A stretch of DNA of 64,000 bases from Planctomycetaceae bacterium (GCA_020638995.1 JACKHM010000002.1:1984001-2048000), one strand, 5' to 3'; numbered from the stretch's first letter, positions 34,920 through 43,848 are shown. Numbers and translations: made by a program. The notes: a model not told the origin generated them from the sequence alone.

Positions 34920-35849
34920 TCAAAACAACTCCCGCTGCAGCGTTGGTGGCAGTTCGTCATCTAACTGCTTGTCCGCAGGTCGCCTTTCAGTGAATTCCGT
35001 TTCGCCGCGATCCGAATCGGCGAGCATCGGTTCTATCCGCGCAAGCCATCGCGGAACTTCGATGATTGTCGGCAGTGGTGTTGGCGTCGCTTTCGACCGT
35101 TCGTCGCGTTCTGAGTTTTCGAAGAGATTCTTTGCGTCGCTTCTGATTCGTGACGCAATGACGGGAACCGGTGTGGTTTCCGGTGGGACATCACGAATCA
35201 CGCCTCTCCGTAGCCCGTTTGGTGACTCATGAAAGAACGATCCGATGCGATAGGCGAAGCGTGTCTCACCCGTTAAAGAGTTTCCACATACGACCCAACC
35301 GTAATGCCCACGAAGCCCGATGGAAATCGCTGTGATCTTGGCGCAGCGAGCATCGACGTCCTGGCCGACTAGCTCGACGTGCGGATTGACTTCGGCAGTT
35401 GCAAGCAACATGCGCCCGGTGCCACATGCCGGGTCGTTGACATAGACCGGCTTGTCGTGAGTTGGTCGAGCATCTGGCTCAATTGACATTTTCGCAAGCA
35501 GATCTGCGATGGGCTGTGGCGAAAGGTACTGACCAGCTTCGTGGTACGATATCGATGATTGGAACAAGTCGCCCAGAATATCGACGTTCTCACGAGTCAT
35601 CACGTTCACAAGTTCCCCGAACATTTGTGCCATAACGTCTGCTCCCCGTTTACCAACTGTTCCCTTTGTATAGCGCTGGATCATCGTCATGTACTCGTCT
35701 TCTTTGGTCTCTGCCGCGAGTACGCACACCATCGCTGTTAACCAATCCTGAAAGACCTCGCCGCGGCTTAACCCAACTTGTTGACTGAGCTGTTCCAACT
35801 TCGTGAAAAGCGGACGCGTTGCCGGATAGGTGAACTGTTCCTTCGCCAT
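34920..35849 (-). CDS. N6-adenine-methylase-like protein without NPPY motif, 309 aa
   Basis: The N-terminus has a helical region, then YHEAGQYLSPQPIADLLAKM and motif I NDPACGTGRMLLATA (SAM binding), VELVGQDVDARCAKITAISI and YGWVVCGNSL, in the order seen in HsdM-type N6 methylases. The catalytic NPPY/F motif that should follow GNSL is not present; instead FFHESPNGLRRGVI is seen, and the C-terminal target-recognition part is short. It may be a truncated enzyme, a SAM-binding regulator or an anti-restriction-type relative. A catalytic role is unlikely. Confidence 0.6.
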   Translation of the reverse strand: MAKEQFTYPATRPLFTKLEQLSQQVGLSRGEVFQDWLTAMVCVLAAETKEDEYMTMIQRYTKGTVGKRGADVMAQMFGELVNVMTRENVDILGDLFQSSISYHEAGQYLSPQPIADLLAKMSIEPDARPTHDKPVYVNDPACGTGRMLLATAEVNPHVELVGQDVDARCAKITAISIGLRGHYGWVVCGNSLTGETRFAYRIGSFFHESPNGLRRGVIRDVPPETTPVPVIASRIRSDAKNLFENSERDERSKATPTPLPTIIEVPRWLARIEPMLADSDRGETEFTERRPADKQLDDELPPTLQRELF

Positions 35850-36385
35850 CTGACGCGATAGCTTGGCAGCAGAGCATCATGTCTGCAATGAAAAGTGGGT
35901 GATTTCTCCTCGCGATGAGAGCGTGCATTCATCCGCTTACACACTTTCTGTGCCTGTAACTGCGCGCCAATGACACGCCCACCTGTGCAGCTAAGTCAGG
36001 TCGGCGTTTCACGCCGACGCACGAAGCCAAAATCCGCATAGCTGTGACATACAGATCGGATAGGACGGGGCAGCCGTAACGTAGGGGCATTGCCTGATTC
36101 CAGGACAACCGCAAATCGAGTAAGCTCAGTAAAGTCGAACTTCCCCCAAGACCTCAATGGCTCCAAACATGTCAGGCTCACCAACTGCGAGTTAAACAAC
36201 GAAATCTCGAGAGCAGACTCTCGGGCAATGACGCCCGCAGCGGGGCCGCGCTGGAGAGGCTGAATTTGCAAATAGACTTGATCTCCAACATTGGCGCGAA
36301 CTGCAACCGCGACAAGTCCCACGACCCGCTCACTGGTGTTGACGATGACTTAATGCAGTACAACCGCTATGGTGGGAGAATCTGA
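35850..36385. other. Intergenic region with a possible gene remnant
   Basis: 536 bases separate the divergent methylase-like gene and the HD-phosphohydrolase operon, and should contain the operon's promoter. A protein-like stretch on the minus strand is listed separately at 35996-36322. Confidence 0.4.
35996..36322 (-). pseudogene. Protein-like remnant of unknown type
   Basis: The frame reads like real protein (VRANVGDQVYLQIQPLQRGP, then ALEISLFNSQLVSLTCLEPL and FTELTRFAVVLESGNAP) and continues upstream in the same frame to a stop without an ATG, which suggests a gene fragment whose start has been lost. A GTG at 36322 could start translation. No family is recognised. Confidence 0.3.
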
Positions 36386-37705
36386 ATGGAACCTTCTGCC
36401 ATACGAGTTTTCGATCCGCTATATGGTCGGCTTCAACTCACACCTCTCGAGTCGCGCGTGTTCGCCGTGCCTGAACTTCAACGCCTGCGGTACATACGTA
36501 TGTGCAATATCAACTCGATGTTGATTACAGGTGCGTCGGAGATCTCGCGATTTGAGCATGCGCTGGGGACCTTGCGGCTAGCACGCGAATGGACGTCGCA
36601 CCGCCAACTGCCGTGCGACATTGCGGAGGCAATAGCAGTAGCTGCCCTATTGCATGATGTGCAGACCGGCCCGTTCGGTCATTCTTTTGAGTACGTACTT
36701 CAGGCCGAACACGGTGACCGCTTTCGTCACGAGGACCTCTCCCATGGCCACGCAGTCCGATACCACCAAGCTGCGGATGCGTCGGTCAGCTTCCTCGGCC
36801 GTAGTTTCGGGGCATCTAAAGTTCTTGGCGATTTGTGGCCGCTTGTCGCCGATATGATCAACGGAAAAGGTGTATATGGGCCGCTAATCAGCGGAACGAT
36901 CGACCTTGATAATATCGACAACGTATTTCGACTTGCCTATCATGTCGGCGTGGCTGGCACAGAGGACTCGTCGTGTGCACTTCAGTTAGCACGCGACCTT
37001 GACGTAACTCCCGACGGCCCCGCATTGCCCGTTCGGTCCTTTGTCCATCTCGAGCGTTGGCAGCGCATCCGCCACGATCTATATGGGTTGCTCCTCCTTG
37101 ACTGGGCGGACTTTTCCGCAAAGGCAATGTTGCAGTACGCCCTTGAGCGAGTTTTAAACGACGATCAGCTCGATCCGAGTGCCTGGAAGTACACCGACAA
37201 CGAACTGCTGGACCAGCTTTGGAACATTGGAATCGGCGAATTTCAAGATATCCGCGATATGGTCCGCCGACTTCGAACTGGCGACCTGTTCGTGCCACTA
37301 GTCTTGCTAGAGTCCCCCGATGTTGAAACCTATCGACTCCTCGATAACGCAGAAGCGAAGCGTTCCCTAGTCGCTGCATTGAAGAGCCGCAGCCGCGAGG
37401 CCGGTCATAGCTGCCAATACCTCGTACACTTCATACGTGATGTCGCCAAGACAGATAGGGCCGTCGACGTAATTGAAAAGGAGAGCGGGCGAAGCATACG
37501 TATGGGTCGAGACAGCAACCGCCTTCTCATTGGACTCTTCACGTCGCGCCCCGTTCACAACGCCGAACTCGCGGACGACCTGCGGGGTTGCTTCCGGAAG
37601 CTGCTAGACCATCACGGAGTACACGGCACGAGGCCCATTGTTGATCCCGTGTTCGAGGCGGAGAGTGCCGATATGGACTCACGACAAATGGAACTCTTCG
37701 ATTGA
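36386..37705 (+). CDS. HD-domain phosphohydrolase (dNTPase-like), 439 aa
   Basis: The protein follows the COG1078/dGTPase-like HD pattern: FEHALGTLRLA (H58), VAALLHDVQTGPFGHSFE (H90-D91 and H99), then GTIDLDNIDNVFRLAYHVG near 170-188, which supplies the last metal ligand and resembles the DxDxxDY of this family. These enzymes remove phosphates from (d)NTPs or other nucleotides. It is the first gene of a five-gene operon; its stop (37703-37705) overlaps the TTG start of the methyltransferase. Activity is inferred from the motifs. The family includes dNTP triphosphohydrolases, some of which act in phage defence. Confidence 0.8.
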   Translation: MEPSAIRVFDPLYGRLQLTPLESRVFAVPELQRLRYIRMCNINSMLITGASEISRFEHALGTLRLAREWTSHRQLPCDIAEAIAVAALLHDVQTGPFGHSFEYVLQAEHGDRFRHEDLSHGHAVRYHQAADASVSFLGRSFGASKVLGDLWPLVADMINGKGVYGPLISGTIDLDNIDNVFRLAYHVGVAGTEDSSCALQLARDLDVTPDGPALPVRSFVHLERWQRIRHDLYGLLLLDWADFSAKAMLQYALERVLNDDQLDPSAWKYTDNELLDQLWNIGIGEFQDIRDMVRRLRTGDLFVPLVLLESPDVETYRLLDNAEAKRSLVAALKSRSREAGHSCQYLVHFIRDVAKTDRAVDVIEKESGRSIRMGRDSNRLLIGLFTSRPVHNAELADDLRGCFRKLLDHHGVHGTRPIVDPVFEAESADMDSRQMELFD

Positions 37706-38976
37706 CCAGCCATCTTATCAGAGCCCTCAGTGCCGTTGACTGGGATTTTGCTGAAGCGCGCCGCGCGACCGGATTCCCTCATTGGTATCCTGCGACATTT
37801 CCGCGCGAGTTGCCAGAAGCACTCATCCAGATTCTCACGGCACCGGGTGATCTTGTCTTCGATCCATATGGTGGAGCCGGATCTTCTGCGTCCGCCGCAC
37901 TTCAGAATGGGCGACGGATCCTTACCACCGACCTGAATCTTGTCGCGGTCCTCGCGACTTACGTCCGCTCTGGTTTTGAGTTGCTTGTATTGCAACAGCC
38001 AGACCATGCTTATGACGTACTTGAGCGCGTGGACGACCTACTTAATCGTGTGGACCGCAGCGTCGGCAGCGAGTCTCTCTTCCCAGCAGCTCAGACGAGC
38101 ACTATTACCGACTGGCTTTCCAAGTACATGCGACCGACGCCAGAGACGATGCTAAAGTTATTCTTGGAACATGCTCCACCTCAGTGGGATGAACTGCAGC
38201 CGTGGTACCATACTCGCACGCTCAGGGACATCAAGCACCTCCACAAGGAAGTTCTAAGTAGCGATCTTCCTGCTTTCGATCAGCTCGTCGCCACTCTCAT
38301 GATCTCCGCGGTCCTTCGCACAGCTTCCTCACAGCCAAAGAGTTGGGGACATATAGCCGACAACGTATTTCCCTCCGAGCTTGTTGAACGCTCAATGTTT
38401 CGGTTGTGCAGAGTCTGGCTGTCACGCCTACGAGGCACCCTGCGTTCAACGAGCTCACGTCCAACAACATGGTCAACTCGTCACGTGAAGTGCTGGACAC
38501 TATGCTACGACTGGTCGACTCCGACGGCGACCCGCGAATGGCCTAGGACTAAGCCATCGCTCCTAGTAACCTCGCCACCCTACTGCGGCGCAATTGATTA
38601 CACCTACGGACAACGCTTGTCACTTTATTTCTTTGGCCGCACCACCGACGAGATCGTCGCACTGGTCTCTCAGGAGATTGGCGCGCGTCGCCGGAGAAGC
38701 GGTGTTGCACAGGAACGGCGTTGGGCGGAGCAGATAACGGAGGCGCTGAAATGGCAGGTGTCGGAGGTTTGCCCGGGGGGCTATGCGGCTCTCGTCGTGC
38801 CTCACAAGGAATCGCGCGCCCAGAACGGCGTCTTCGCGATCGATACGATGATGCAACAGATGCAATGGCGGAAGCTCCTGCAACATGATCGTTCAATCAG
38901 GCAGTCGCAGACGCGTCACAGTTGGACTTCGATTAAGCGAGAGACACTACTCGTCTACCAGTCGCCAGAGGAATAG
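37702..38976 (+). CDS. DNA methyltransferase (N4/N6 amino type), with two compensating frameshifts
   Basis: Motif I is VFDPYGGAG at residues 52-60 and the catalytic motif is LLVTSPPYCGAIDY with SPPY at 291-294. FPHWYPATFPRELPEALI upstream is typical of this class, which methylates cytosine-N4 or adenine-N6. Between 38406 and 38543 the called frame reads as arginine-rich nonsense (LCRVWLSRLRG, then WSTRHVKCWTLC), while the -1 frame there reads naturally (QSLAVTPTRHPAFNELTSNN, then VNSSREVLDTMLRLVDSDGD). A missing G near 38406 and an extra T near 38543 would explain it. The ORF still stays open. It overlaps the upstream gene and lies 4 bases before the next. Confidence 0.75.
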   Translation: MTSHLIRALSAVDWDFAEARRATGFPHWYPATFPRELPEALIQILTAPGDLVFDPYGGAGSSASAALQNGRRILTTDLNLVAVLATYVRSGFELLVLQQPDHAYDVLERVDDLLNRVDRSVGSESLFPAAQTSTITDWLSKYMRPTPETMLKLFLEHAPPQWDELQPWYHTRTLRDIKHLHKEVLSSDLPAFDQLVATLMISAVLRTASSQPKSWGHIADNVFPSELVERSMFRLCRVWLSRLRGTLRSTSSRPTTWSTRHVKCWTLCYDWSTPTATREWPRTKPSLLVTSPPYCGAIDYTYGQRLSLYFFGRTTDEIVALVSQEIGARRRRSGVAQERRWAEQITEALKWQVSEVCPGGYAALVVPHKESRAQNGVFAIDTMMQQMQWRKLLQHDRSIRQSQTRHSWTSIKRETLLVYQSPEE

Positions 38977-38979
38977 ACC

Positions 38980-40410
38980 ATGCAGCGTATTGTCGTTCTT
39001 ATTGGTGTCCGCGGTGCAGGAAAGTCGACATTACTTGCCTCGCTGGATAGGCTCCCGAACATCGAAGTTCTTAAGCCCACAACTAACCGTCCGAAGCGGG
39101 GCGGACCTGAAGAATATGAATTTGTCGAAGAGTTTCCACACGGAAACTCGATGGCATGGAAGATTAAGGTGGGCGAATACAACTACGGGGTGCGGAACAA
39201 TAAAGTGAGGGACATTCCTGATGGATGCTGCGGCGTCACCGTCTTCGACCCAGGTAGCGTACACGTTCTTGAGGAATTTCGTCAGCGGTGGACGGGTGAG
39301 GTCATAACCATAGGTCTTGACACCATAAGGACATTGGAAGAACAGCATGAACGCGTAGACGGTGACGGCTCTCGCCGAATGTCGCACGTAGAATTCGAAT
39401 CACAATTAGGGCAGGTACGGAAGGCGGACATCGTACTACGAGGGGACGCTACAACAATCCTGAACGCGACGAAAGCTGTTTGCGAATTACTCGTTTCGCG
39501 CGGAGGACTAGTGGGAAAGAACTGGCTTGTACCGCTCATTGCCGCGGAGGCGTTGCTCGACGGAGCGAATGAAAACAGTATAGAGCCTGCCAGCTACGAC
39601 CTTCGTCTAGGTAGCGAGGTTTGGTGTCAGGGTGAAAGATATCAACTGACGGAGGAGAAGCCTTTTTTTAGGATTCCTCCCTATTCGTATGCCATAGTCA
39701 AGGCAGATGAGACTGCAAACATCCCCTGCTTTATGGCCGGCCGTTTCGACCTTAAAGTGAGCCTCTTCTTCAAGGGAGTACTGCTTTCGAACGGCCCACA
39801 AGTTGATCCCGGCTACCATGGTGCTTTGTTTTGCATGCTATTCAACGGGCGTGATGTTCATACAGACCTGAAAATGGGCGAACATTTTGCCACACTAGAA
39901 TTCTGTACGCTCGGAAGCCGTATTGATGGCTATACAGGGCAGTACCAAGACAAAGAAAGGTTAATTCAGTTCCAGGCACCAGAAACTGGGGCTGGCCCTG
40001 GAGGCAACATCGTTGGGCGCATTGAAAAGCTGGAAAGTGAATCTAAGGGACGCTTGGTTGCGACCATCGCCCTAATCGCGGCGTTGATTGCCGTGCCTAG
40101 CGCGGTGCATCTCTGGTTGATCAGTGGTCTAAATGATCGTGCGAAAGAGGCTTTGAAACAGGTTGAGTCTGATTCTAAAGGCGATATAAACACGATTCTG
40201 AAGGACCTTCCGCAGGAGACGAGAGAAGCTCGTGAAAGCTTGTTGGAAGAGGCTATGAGAATAGATAAGATACGCGCTGAGATCGATGCGATGGACCAGC
40301 GTGTTGAACTACTAGAGAAGGATCTGAAGCGCACTGAAGAGCGTAAAACTCGTCTTTCTGACGATGTGAACAGCGACTCGCCGTCGACTGCGCCAGAGCC
40401 TAAAGGTTAG
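38980..40410 (+). CDS. Guanylate-kinase-like/dCTP-deaminase-like fusion with membrane helix, 476 aa
   Basis: Residues 1-170 are a guanylate-kinase-like P-loop domain: GVRGAGKST at 9-17, TTNRPKRGGPEEYEFVEEFP, and EYNYGV. Residues about 185-315 follow the dCTP-deaminase/dUTPase fold (IEPASYDLRLGSEVW, then VDPGYHGALFCMLFNG). Against E. coli dCTP deaminase, R115, A124 and E138 appear to be F, G and M, so deamination is doubtful. Residues 358-382 are a transmembrane helix, and 385-465 a coiled coil. The combination suggests a membrane-associated nucleotide sensor or modifier. It lies 3 bases after the methyltransferase. Confidence 0.75.
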   Translation: MQRIVVLIGVRGAGKSTLLASLDRLPNIEVLKPTTNRPKRGGPEEYEFVEEFPHGNSMAWKIKVGEYNYGVRNNKVRDIPDGCCGVTVFDPGSVHVLEEFRQRWTGEVITIGLDTIRTLEEQHERVDGDGSRRMSHVEFESQLGQVRKADIVLRGDATTILNATKAVCELLVSRGGLVGKNWLVPLIAAEALLDGANENSIEPASYDLRLGSEVWCQGERYQLTEEKPFFRIPPYSYAIVKADETANIPCFMAGRFDLKVSLFFKGVLLSNGPQVDPGYHGALFCMLFNGRDVHTDLKMGEHFATLEFCTLGSRIDGYTGQYQDKERLIQFQAPETGAGPGGNIVGRIEKLESESKGRLVATIALIAALIAVPSAVHLWLISGLNDRAKEALKQVESDSKGDINTILKDLPQETREARESLLEEAMRIDKIRAEIDAMDQRVELLEKDLKRTEERKTRLSDDVNSDSPSTAPEPKG

Positions 40411-40428
40411 CAGAAAGGTTTTGGGCAG

Positions 40429-41712
40429 ATGCGACCTTTCGATGCGGATGTGCTTATCATAGGTGCCGGACCCGCGGGACTCGCAGCGGCGTCGGCGTGC
40501 CGTCAGAGTAACGTCAGCTACTGTATTTGTGAGACAGGGGATCGCATTAGACAACGCAGCCGATCCGATGCGTCGTCACTTGTTCAAGGCACTGGGGGTG
40601 CCGGGCTCTATTCGGACGGAAAGTTCTCTTTCTTTCCGTCGGCCACTAAACTCTGGAAACTCGAGGACTCAGCAGCTCTGCGGCATGCTTACGAGTGGTT
40701 TGAAAAGCTTGTCTTCCCTTATGGTTTAACCGTACCGCGATTTGAAGCTGGCGCTGCACCGGCCGAAACCTCGGTGTGGCATGGTCACGTCAAGCAGAAG
40801 CGCTACAAATCACAATACATGTCGTTCAACATTCGCTCTCGCCTCATAGGCATGTTAGAGCAGGAACACGAACCATACTTGATGAATGGAACTTCCGCTC
40901 GTCTCATCCTTCCAGAAACGGCCATCGACTCCCTCACTTGCGAGGTTAACGGCCACTGGGGTGTCAAACGTAACAGTTCGTATAGACGAATAGTCTTCGC
41001 TGCCGGTCGCCATGGGCCTTCGGCATTCCATTCGACGGCAGGCTCCCTCCCGACGGAATTCCGGTACGTGGAGTTGGGAGTTCGGATTGAACAATTTTCC
41101 AGCGAGTTTTTTCTGCGTGATCAGCCCGACCTCGATCCCAAGCTGTTATTGCGTCTCTCGCCAGACAGCGAGTGCCGCACTTTTTGCTGTTGTCGGGAGG
41201 GTGAGGCCGTGCCGACGCACACGCCTGAGGGGATCCTATCGCTCTCCGGTCGCGCGGATGTCGGCGATACAGGAAGGTCGAATGTTGGATTCAACTTACG
41301 GACAACGGATGAGACGCTTGGCACCCAGATTTGGCGGGAATACCGTAGTATCGATCAGGCAGTCGAAGTGTGCGAAACGGAATGGATGCAGGGGCACGAA
41401 CTCGTGAGCAATGAGACGATGTCGTATGTCTCGAACTGGATCGGGCAAACAGCGGCGTCGTTGCTACTGCATGGGCTTGCGAATCTGATCGACGCGTTTC
41501 CAGATCTGAAGACAACACGCGTTCGACTGCTCGGTCCATGTGTCGAAGGCGTGGGATGGTATCCTGCCATCGATCGATCGCTACGAGTAACACCCTATCC
41601 GCTCTGGGTTGCTGGAGATGCCACTGGAATCTTCAGAGGATTGACCGCATCCTTTGTCAGCGGCTACTACGCCGGGCTATGCGCCTCACACGAATTGCCG
41701 AAAGAGCCTTGA
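40429..41712 (+). CDS. FAD-dependent oxidoreductase (COG2509-like), 427 aa
   Basis: The N-terminal dinucleotide fold is FDADVLIIGAGPAGLAAASA (GxGxxG at about 13-18), and the C-terminus has YPLWVAGDATGIFRGLTASF, the second FAD motif typical of COG2509-type dehydrogenases. IVFAAGRHGPS and VELGVRIEQF in the middle also match. It is 18 bases after the kinase/deaminase-like gene, so co-transcribed. In this operon a redox or hydroxylation step on a nucleotide or base is conceivable, but the substrate is unknown. Confidence 0.8.
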   Translation: MRPFDADVLIIGAGPAGLAAASACRQSNVSYCICETGDRIRQRSRSDASSLVQGTGGAGLYSDGKFSFFPSATKLWKLEDSAALRHAYEWFEKLVFPYGLTVPRFEAGAAPAETSVWHGHVKQKRYKSQYMSFNIRSRLIGMLEQEHEPYLMNGTSARLILPETAIDSLTCEVNGHWGVKRNSSYRRIVFAAGRHGPSAFHSTAGSLPTEFRYVELGVRIEQFSSEFFLRDQPDLDPKLLLRLSPDSECRTFCCCREGEAVPTHTPEGILSLSGRADVGDTGRSNVGFNLRTTDETLGTQIWREYRSIDQAVEVCETEWMQGHELVSNETMSYVSNWIGQTAASLLLHGLANLIDAFPDLKTTRVRLLGPCVEGVGWYPAIDRSLRVTPYPLWVAGDATGIFRGLTASFVSGYYAGLCASHELPKEP

Positions 41713-41867
41713 CCGAGTTGCAGGCCCTTTCCTCGCGCGCCTTAGCGGGCAACTCTCTCGCCAATTTCATAGCATACGAGCGAATACTAGAGGACTTGCC
41801 GCGGTCGGGATTCGCGATGCATGTTAAGTGGCAGACGAGAAAATTCTTGGTTCATCTGAAGATTTAG
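41679..41867 (+). CDS. Small helical protein at the end of the operon, 62 aa
   Basis: The frame starts within the 3' end of the oxidoreductase gene (34-base overlap) and reads MRLTRIAERALTELQALSSR, then SLANFIAYERILEDLPRSGF. It looks like a real helical protein. No family is recognised. Its position suggests it is the fifth member of the operon, perhaps a partner or regulator. Confidence 0.45.
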   Translation: MRLTRIAERALTELQALSSRALAGNSLANFIAYERILEDLPRSGFAMHVKWQTRKFLVHLKI

Positions 41868-42300
41868 GGGATTTATTGAAAAGAAATAACGACACTTCTC
41901 GTTGAACGCCACCAAAATCGAGGTCGCAAACTGGGTTTGAACCTGCAAATCGCGGACTATTTCCGACTACGTCATCGTCAGATTGCGAGCCCGGTTTAGA
42001 CAGCCTGCATCCAAAGACTGTTTGGCACGAGGATTTGCTGGCATTGCTCGCAAACCTCCTTTCAAAAGTGGTGGCTTTCACCGAGAAGTGTCGAACTAAC
42101 CCTAGGGTTAGTTGTTTGTTTCCTACGACAAATGACTAACTGTCATTGGTCGCTATCACTCACTCGCTCGTATCGAAATACGGCACTCAAGGCGACAGTG
42201 TTTGCGGCTTTGTGGGCTGGATGAGTTGGCCTGCTGAACAACTCAACTGTTCACTCGCTCCTTGCCCAAAGCGTGCGAGCGCAGGCATTCTATGTGCAAT
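41868..42300. other. Region upstream of the replication initiator
   Basis: 433 bases without a gene. They contain the palindrome at 42094-42113 and a second inverted repeat AATGAC/GTCATT (42131-42147), both listed below, and presumably the promoter and origin-proximal control sites of the initiator. Confidence 0.45.
42094..42147. promoter_or_regulatory. 20-bp perfect palindrome and adjacent inverted repeat
   Basis: AACTAACCCT is followed by its exact complement AGGGTTAGTT (42094-42113). AATGAC/GTCATT (42131-42147) follows. The pair lies about 155 to 210 bases upstream of the initiator start. It probably serves as an operator for the initiator or another dimeric regulator. Confidence 0.5.
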
Positions 42301-43734
42301 ATGCCAACGCACGCTGCCGTCCAACGGAGACCACACCGCCCGGGATACGCCCGAGCGCAGCTCACACTGGTCGAGCATGCCCTCTGTCCACTCGACACCA
42401 AGCGGTCACTGATGCCTGCATCGATCCACGAGACGACCTATGGATTTAGCGACAAACATCGCAATCGCAAGAAAGCTCACGTCCGCATTGGAATGCTTGA
42501 TGGAATGTCGGCGCACGATGAGCTGTACTTGTGGGGACTCTTGTCACTCGCACTTTCGCAGCCAGAGCCGACGGCTGATTTCTTCGCAACACCGTACTAC
42601 TGCCTCCGACAACTGGGGCTCATCACATCTGATAAACGCGGTGGCCGTGAGTTCGAGTCGTTTCGGGCTGCCTTAAAGAGACTTGCTGGAATCCGCTATC
42701 AAAATGATGCGTTTTACGATCCGGTGCGTGGTGAACACCGCGATGTGAGTTTTGGATTCCTCAACTACAGTTTGCCACTCGACAGCAACTCAAGCCGCAG
42801 TTGGCGGTTTGCGTGGGACCCGATCTTCTTTGAACTCGCTTCGGCTTCGGGCGGAGCCCTCGCCTTCGATCTCGCACTCTACAAAGATCTCGATGCGGCA
42901 AGTCGTCGATTGTATCTGTATCTCAAGAAGCGATTCTTCCGAGCCGATACGATCGAACCGCTCAATGTGCGATCGCTGGCCGTTGATGTTCTCGGCTTCT
43001 CAGACTCCCTCGAAGTAAAACACCTCAAGCAGAAGGTGCTGCGATGCTGCACACAACTTGTTGATCGGCAACTTCTTTTGCTGCCAAGCAACTCGACGTC
43101 TGCAAATGACCTCATCAGAAAGGCGAGTAAGGGAGTGTACACGGTACAACTTCACAAAGGGACTGCGTTTGACAAGTCCGTCTATCCTACGTCCATGAAA
43201 GTGAAAGACTCGCCGCTGTTTGATCCGCTCAGGTCTATTGGCTTCGACGTAGCGACGATTCATCGCCTGATGCAGACGTATTCAGCGAAGCTCCTCACTC
43301 AATGGTCAGACATCACGCTTGCGGCCATCGAACGACAGGCAGCGTCGTTTTTCACAAACAGCCCGCAAGCGTACTTCATGGATAATGTTAAGGCTGCTTC
43401 CAAGGAGAACCGAACGCCACCCGACTGGTGGCGAGATCTTCGGAAGAAAGAGCTTGAACAGGAGCGAACGCAGGAACGATCCAAAGCAGCGTTGCTTCAC
43501 GCAACCACCAACGACCATGGCTTTGATGCGTATCTCGCGAACGAAGCCCGTGAAGCATTTGCAAACGTCATGCAGCGACTGACCGAAGACTTCCTGAAAG
43601 CCGGCAAGTCAGAACCAGACGCACGATGCCAAGCCAAGAGCCTAGCCAGAAAGCACTTTCGCAATCGGTACCGAAAAGGTAACAATGAAGCATCTGATAC
43701 GACGGGCTTTACGACAATTGGATCACTCTTGTAA
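42301..43734 (+). CDS. Plasmid replication initiator (RepA-like), 477 aa
   Basis: The N-terminal arm (QLTLVEHALCPLDTKRSLMP) and the following winged-helix-type segments (DELYLWGLLSLALSQPEPTA, SFRAALKRLAGIRYQNDAFY, and a second domain with RLYLYLKKRFFRADTIEPL and SFGFLN) match plasmid replication initiators of the RepA/TrfA kind that bind iterons. The start is taken at MPTHAAVQRR; an ATG 9 bases earlier is the alternative. Three direct repeats follow the stop at 43758-43848. With parAB and the primase nearby, this marks the replication region of the replicon. Confidence 0.8.
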   Translation: MPTHAAVQRRPHRPGYARAQLTLVEHALCPLDTKRSLMPASIHETTYGFSDKHRNRKKAHVRIGMLDGMSAHDELYLWGLLSLALSQPEPTADFFATPYYCLRQLGLITSDKRGGREFESFRAALKRLAGIRYQNDAFYDPVRGEHRDVSFGFLNYSLPLDSNSSRSWRFAWDPIFFELASASGGALAFDLALYKDLDAASRRLYLYLKKRFFRADTIEPLNVRSLAVDVLGFSDSLEVKHLKQKVLRCCTQLVDRQLLLLPSNSTSANDLIRKASKGVYTVQLHKGTAFDKSVYPTSMKVKDSPLFDPLRSIGFDVATIHRLMQTYSAKLLTQWSDITLAAIERQAASFFTNSPQAYFMDNVKAASKENRTPPDWWRDLRKKELEQERTQERSKAALLHATTNDHGFDAYLANEAREAFANVMQRLTEDFLKAGKSEPDARCQAKSLARKHFRNRYRKGNNEASDTTGFTTIGSLL

Positions 43735-43757
43735 CGCATGATTCACGCCCGCTGCGG

Positions 43758-43848
43758 TAGTGGACTCGGCGTTACCTTTTTCTCCGGACACTAGTGGACT
43801 CCCCGTCACCTTTTTCGCAACTTGTAGTGGACTCCCCGTTACTTTTTT
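43758..43848 (+). repeat. Three 33-34 bp direct repeats, candidate iterons
   Basis: TAGTGGACTC...CGTTACCTTTTT occurs at 43758-43781, 43792-43815 (CCCGTCACC) and 43825-43848 (CCCGTTACT), spaced 34 and 33 bases. The sequence AACGCATGATTC flanks the block on both sides (43736 and 43852). A repeat period of 33 bp, three helical turns, would place bound proteins on one face of the DNA, as expected for iterons. The nearby A/T-rich stretch (about 43925-44010) could be the melting region. Confidence 0.55.
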
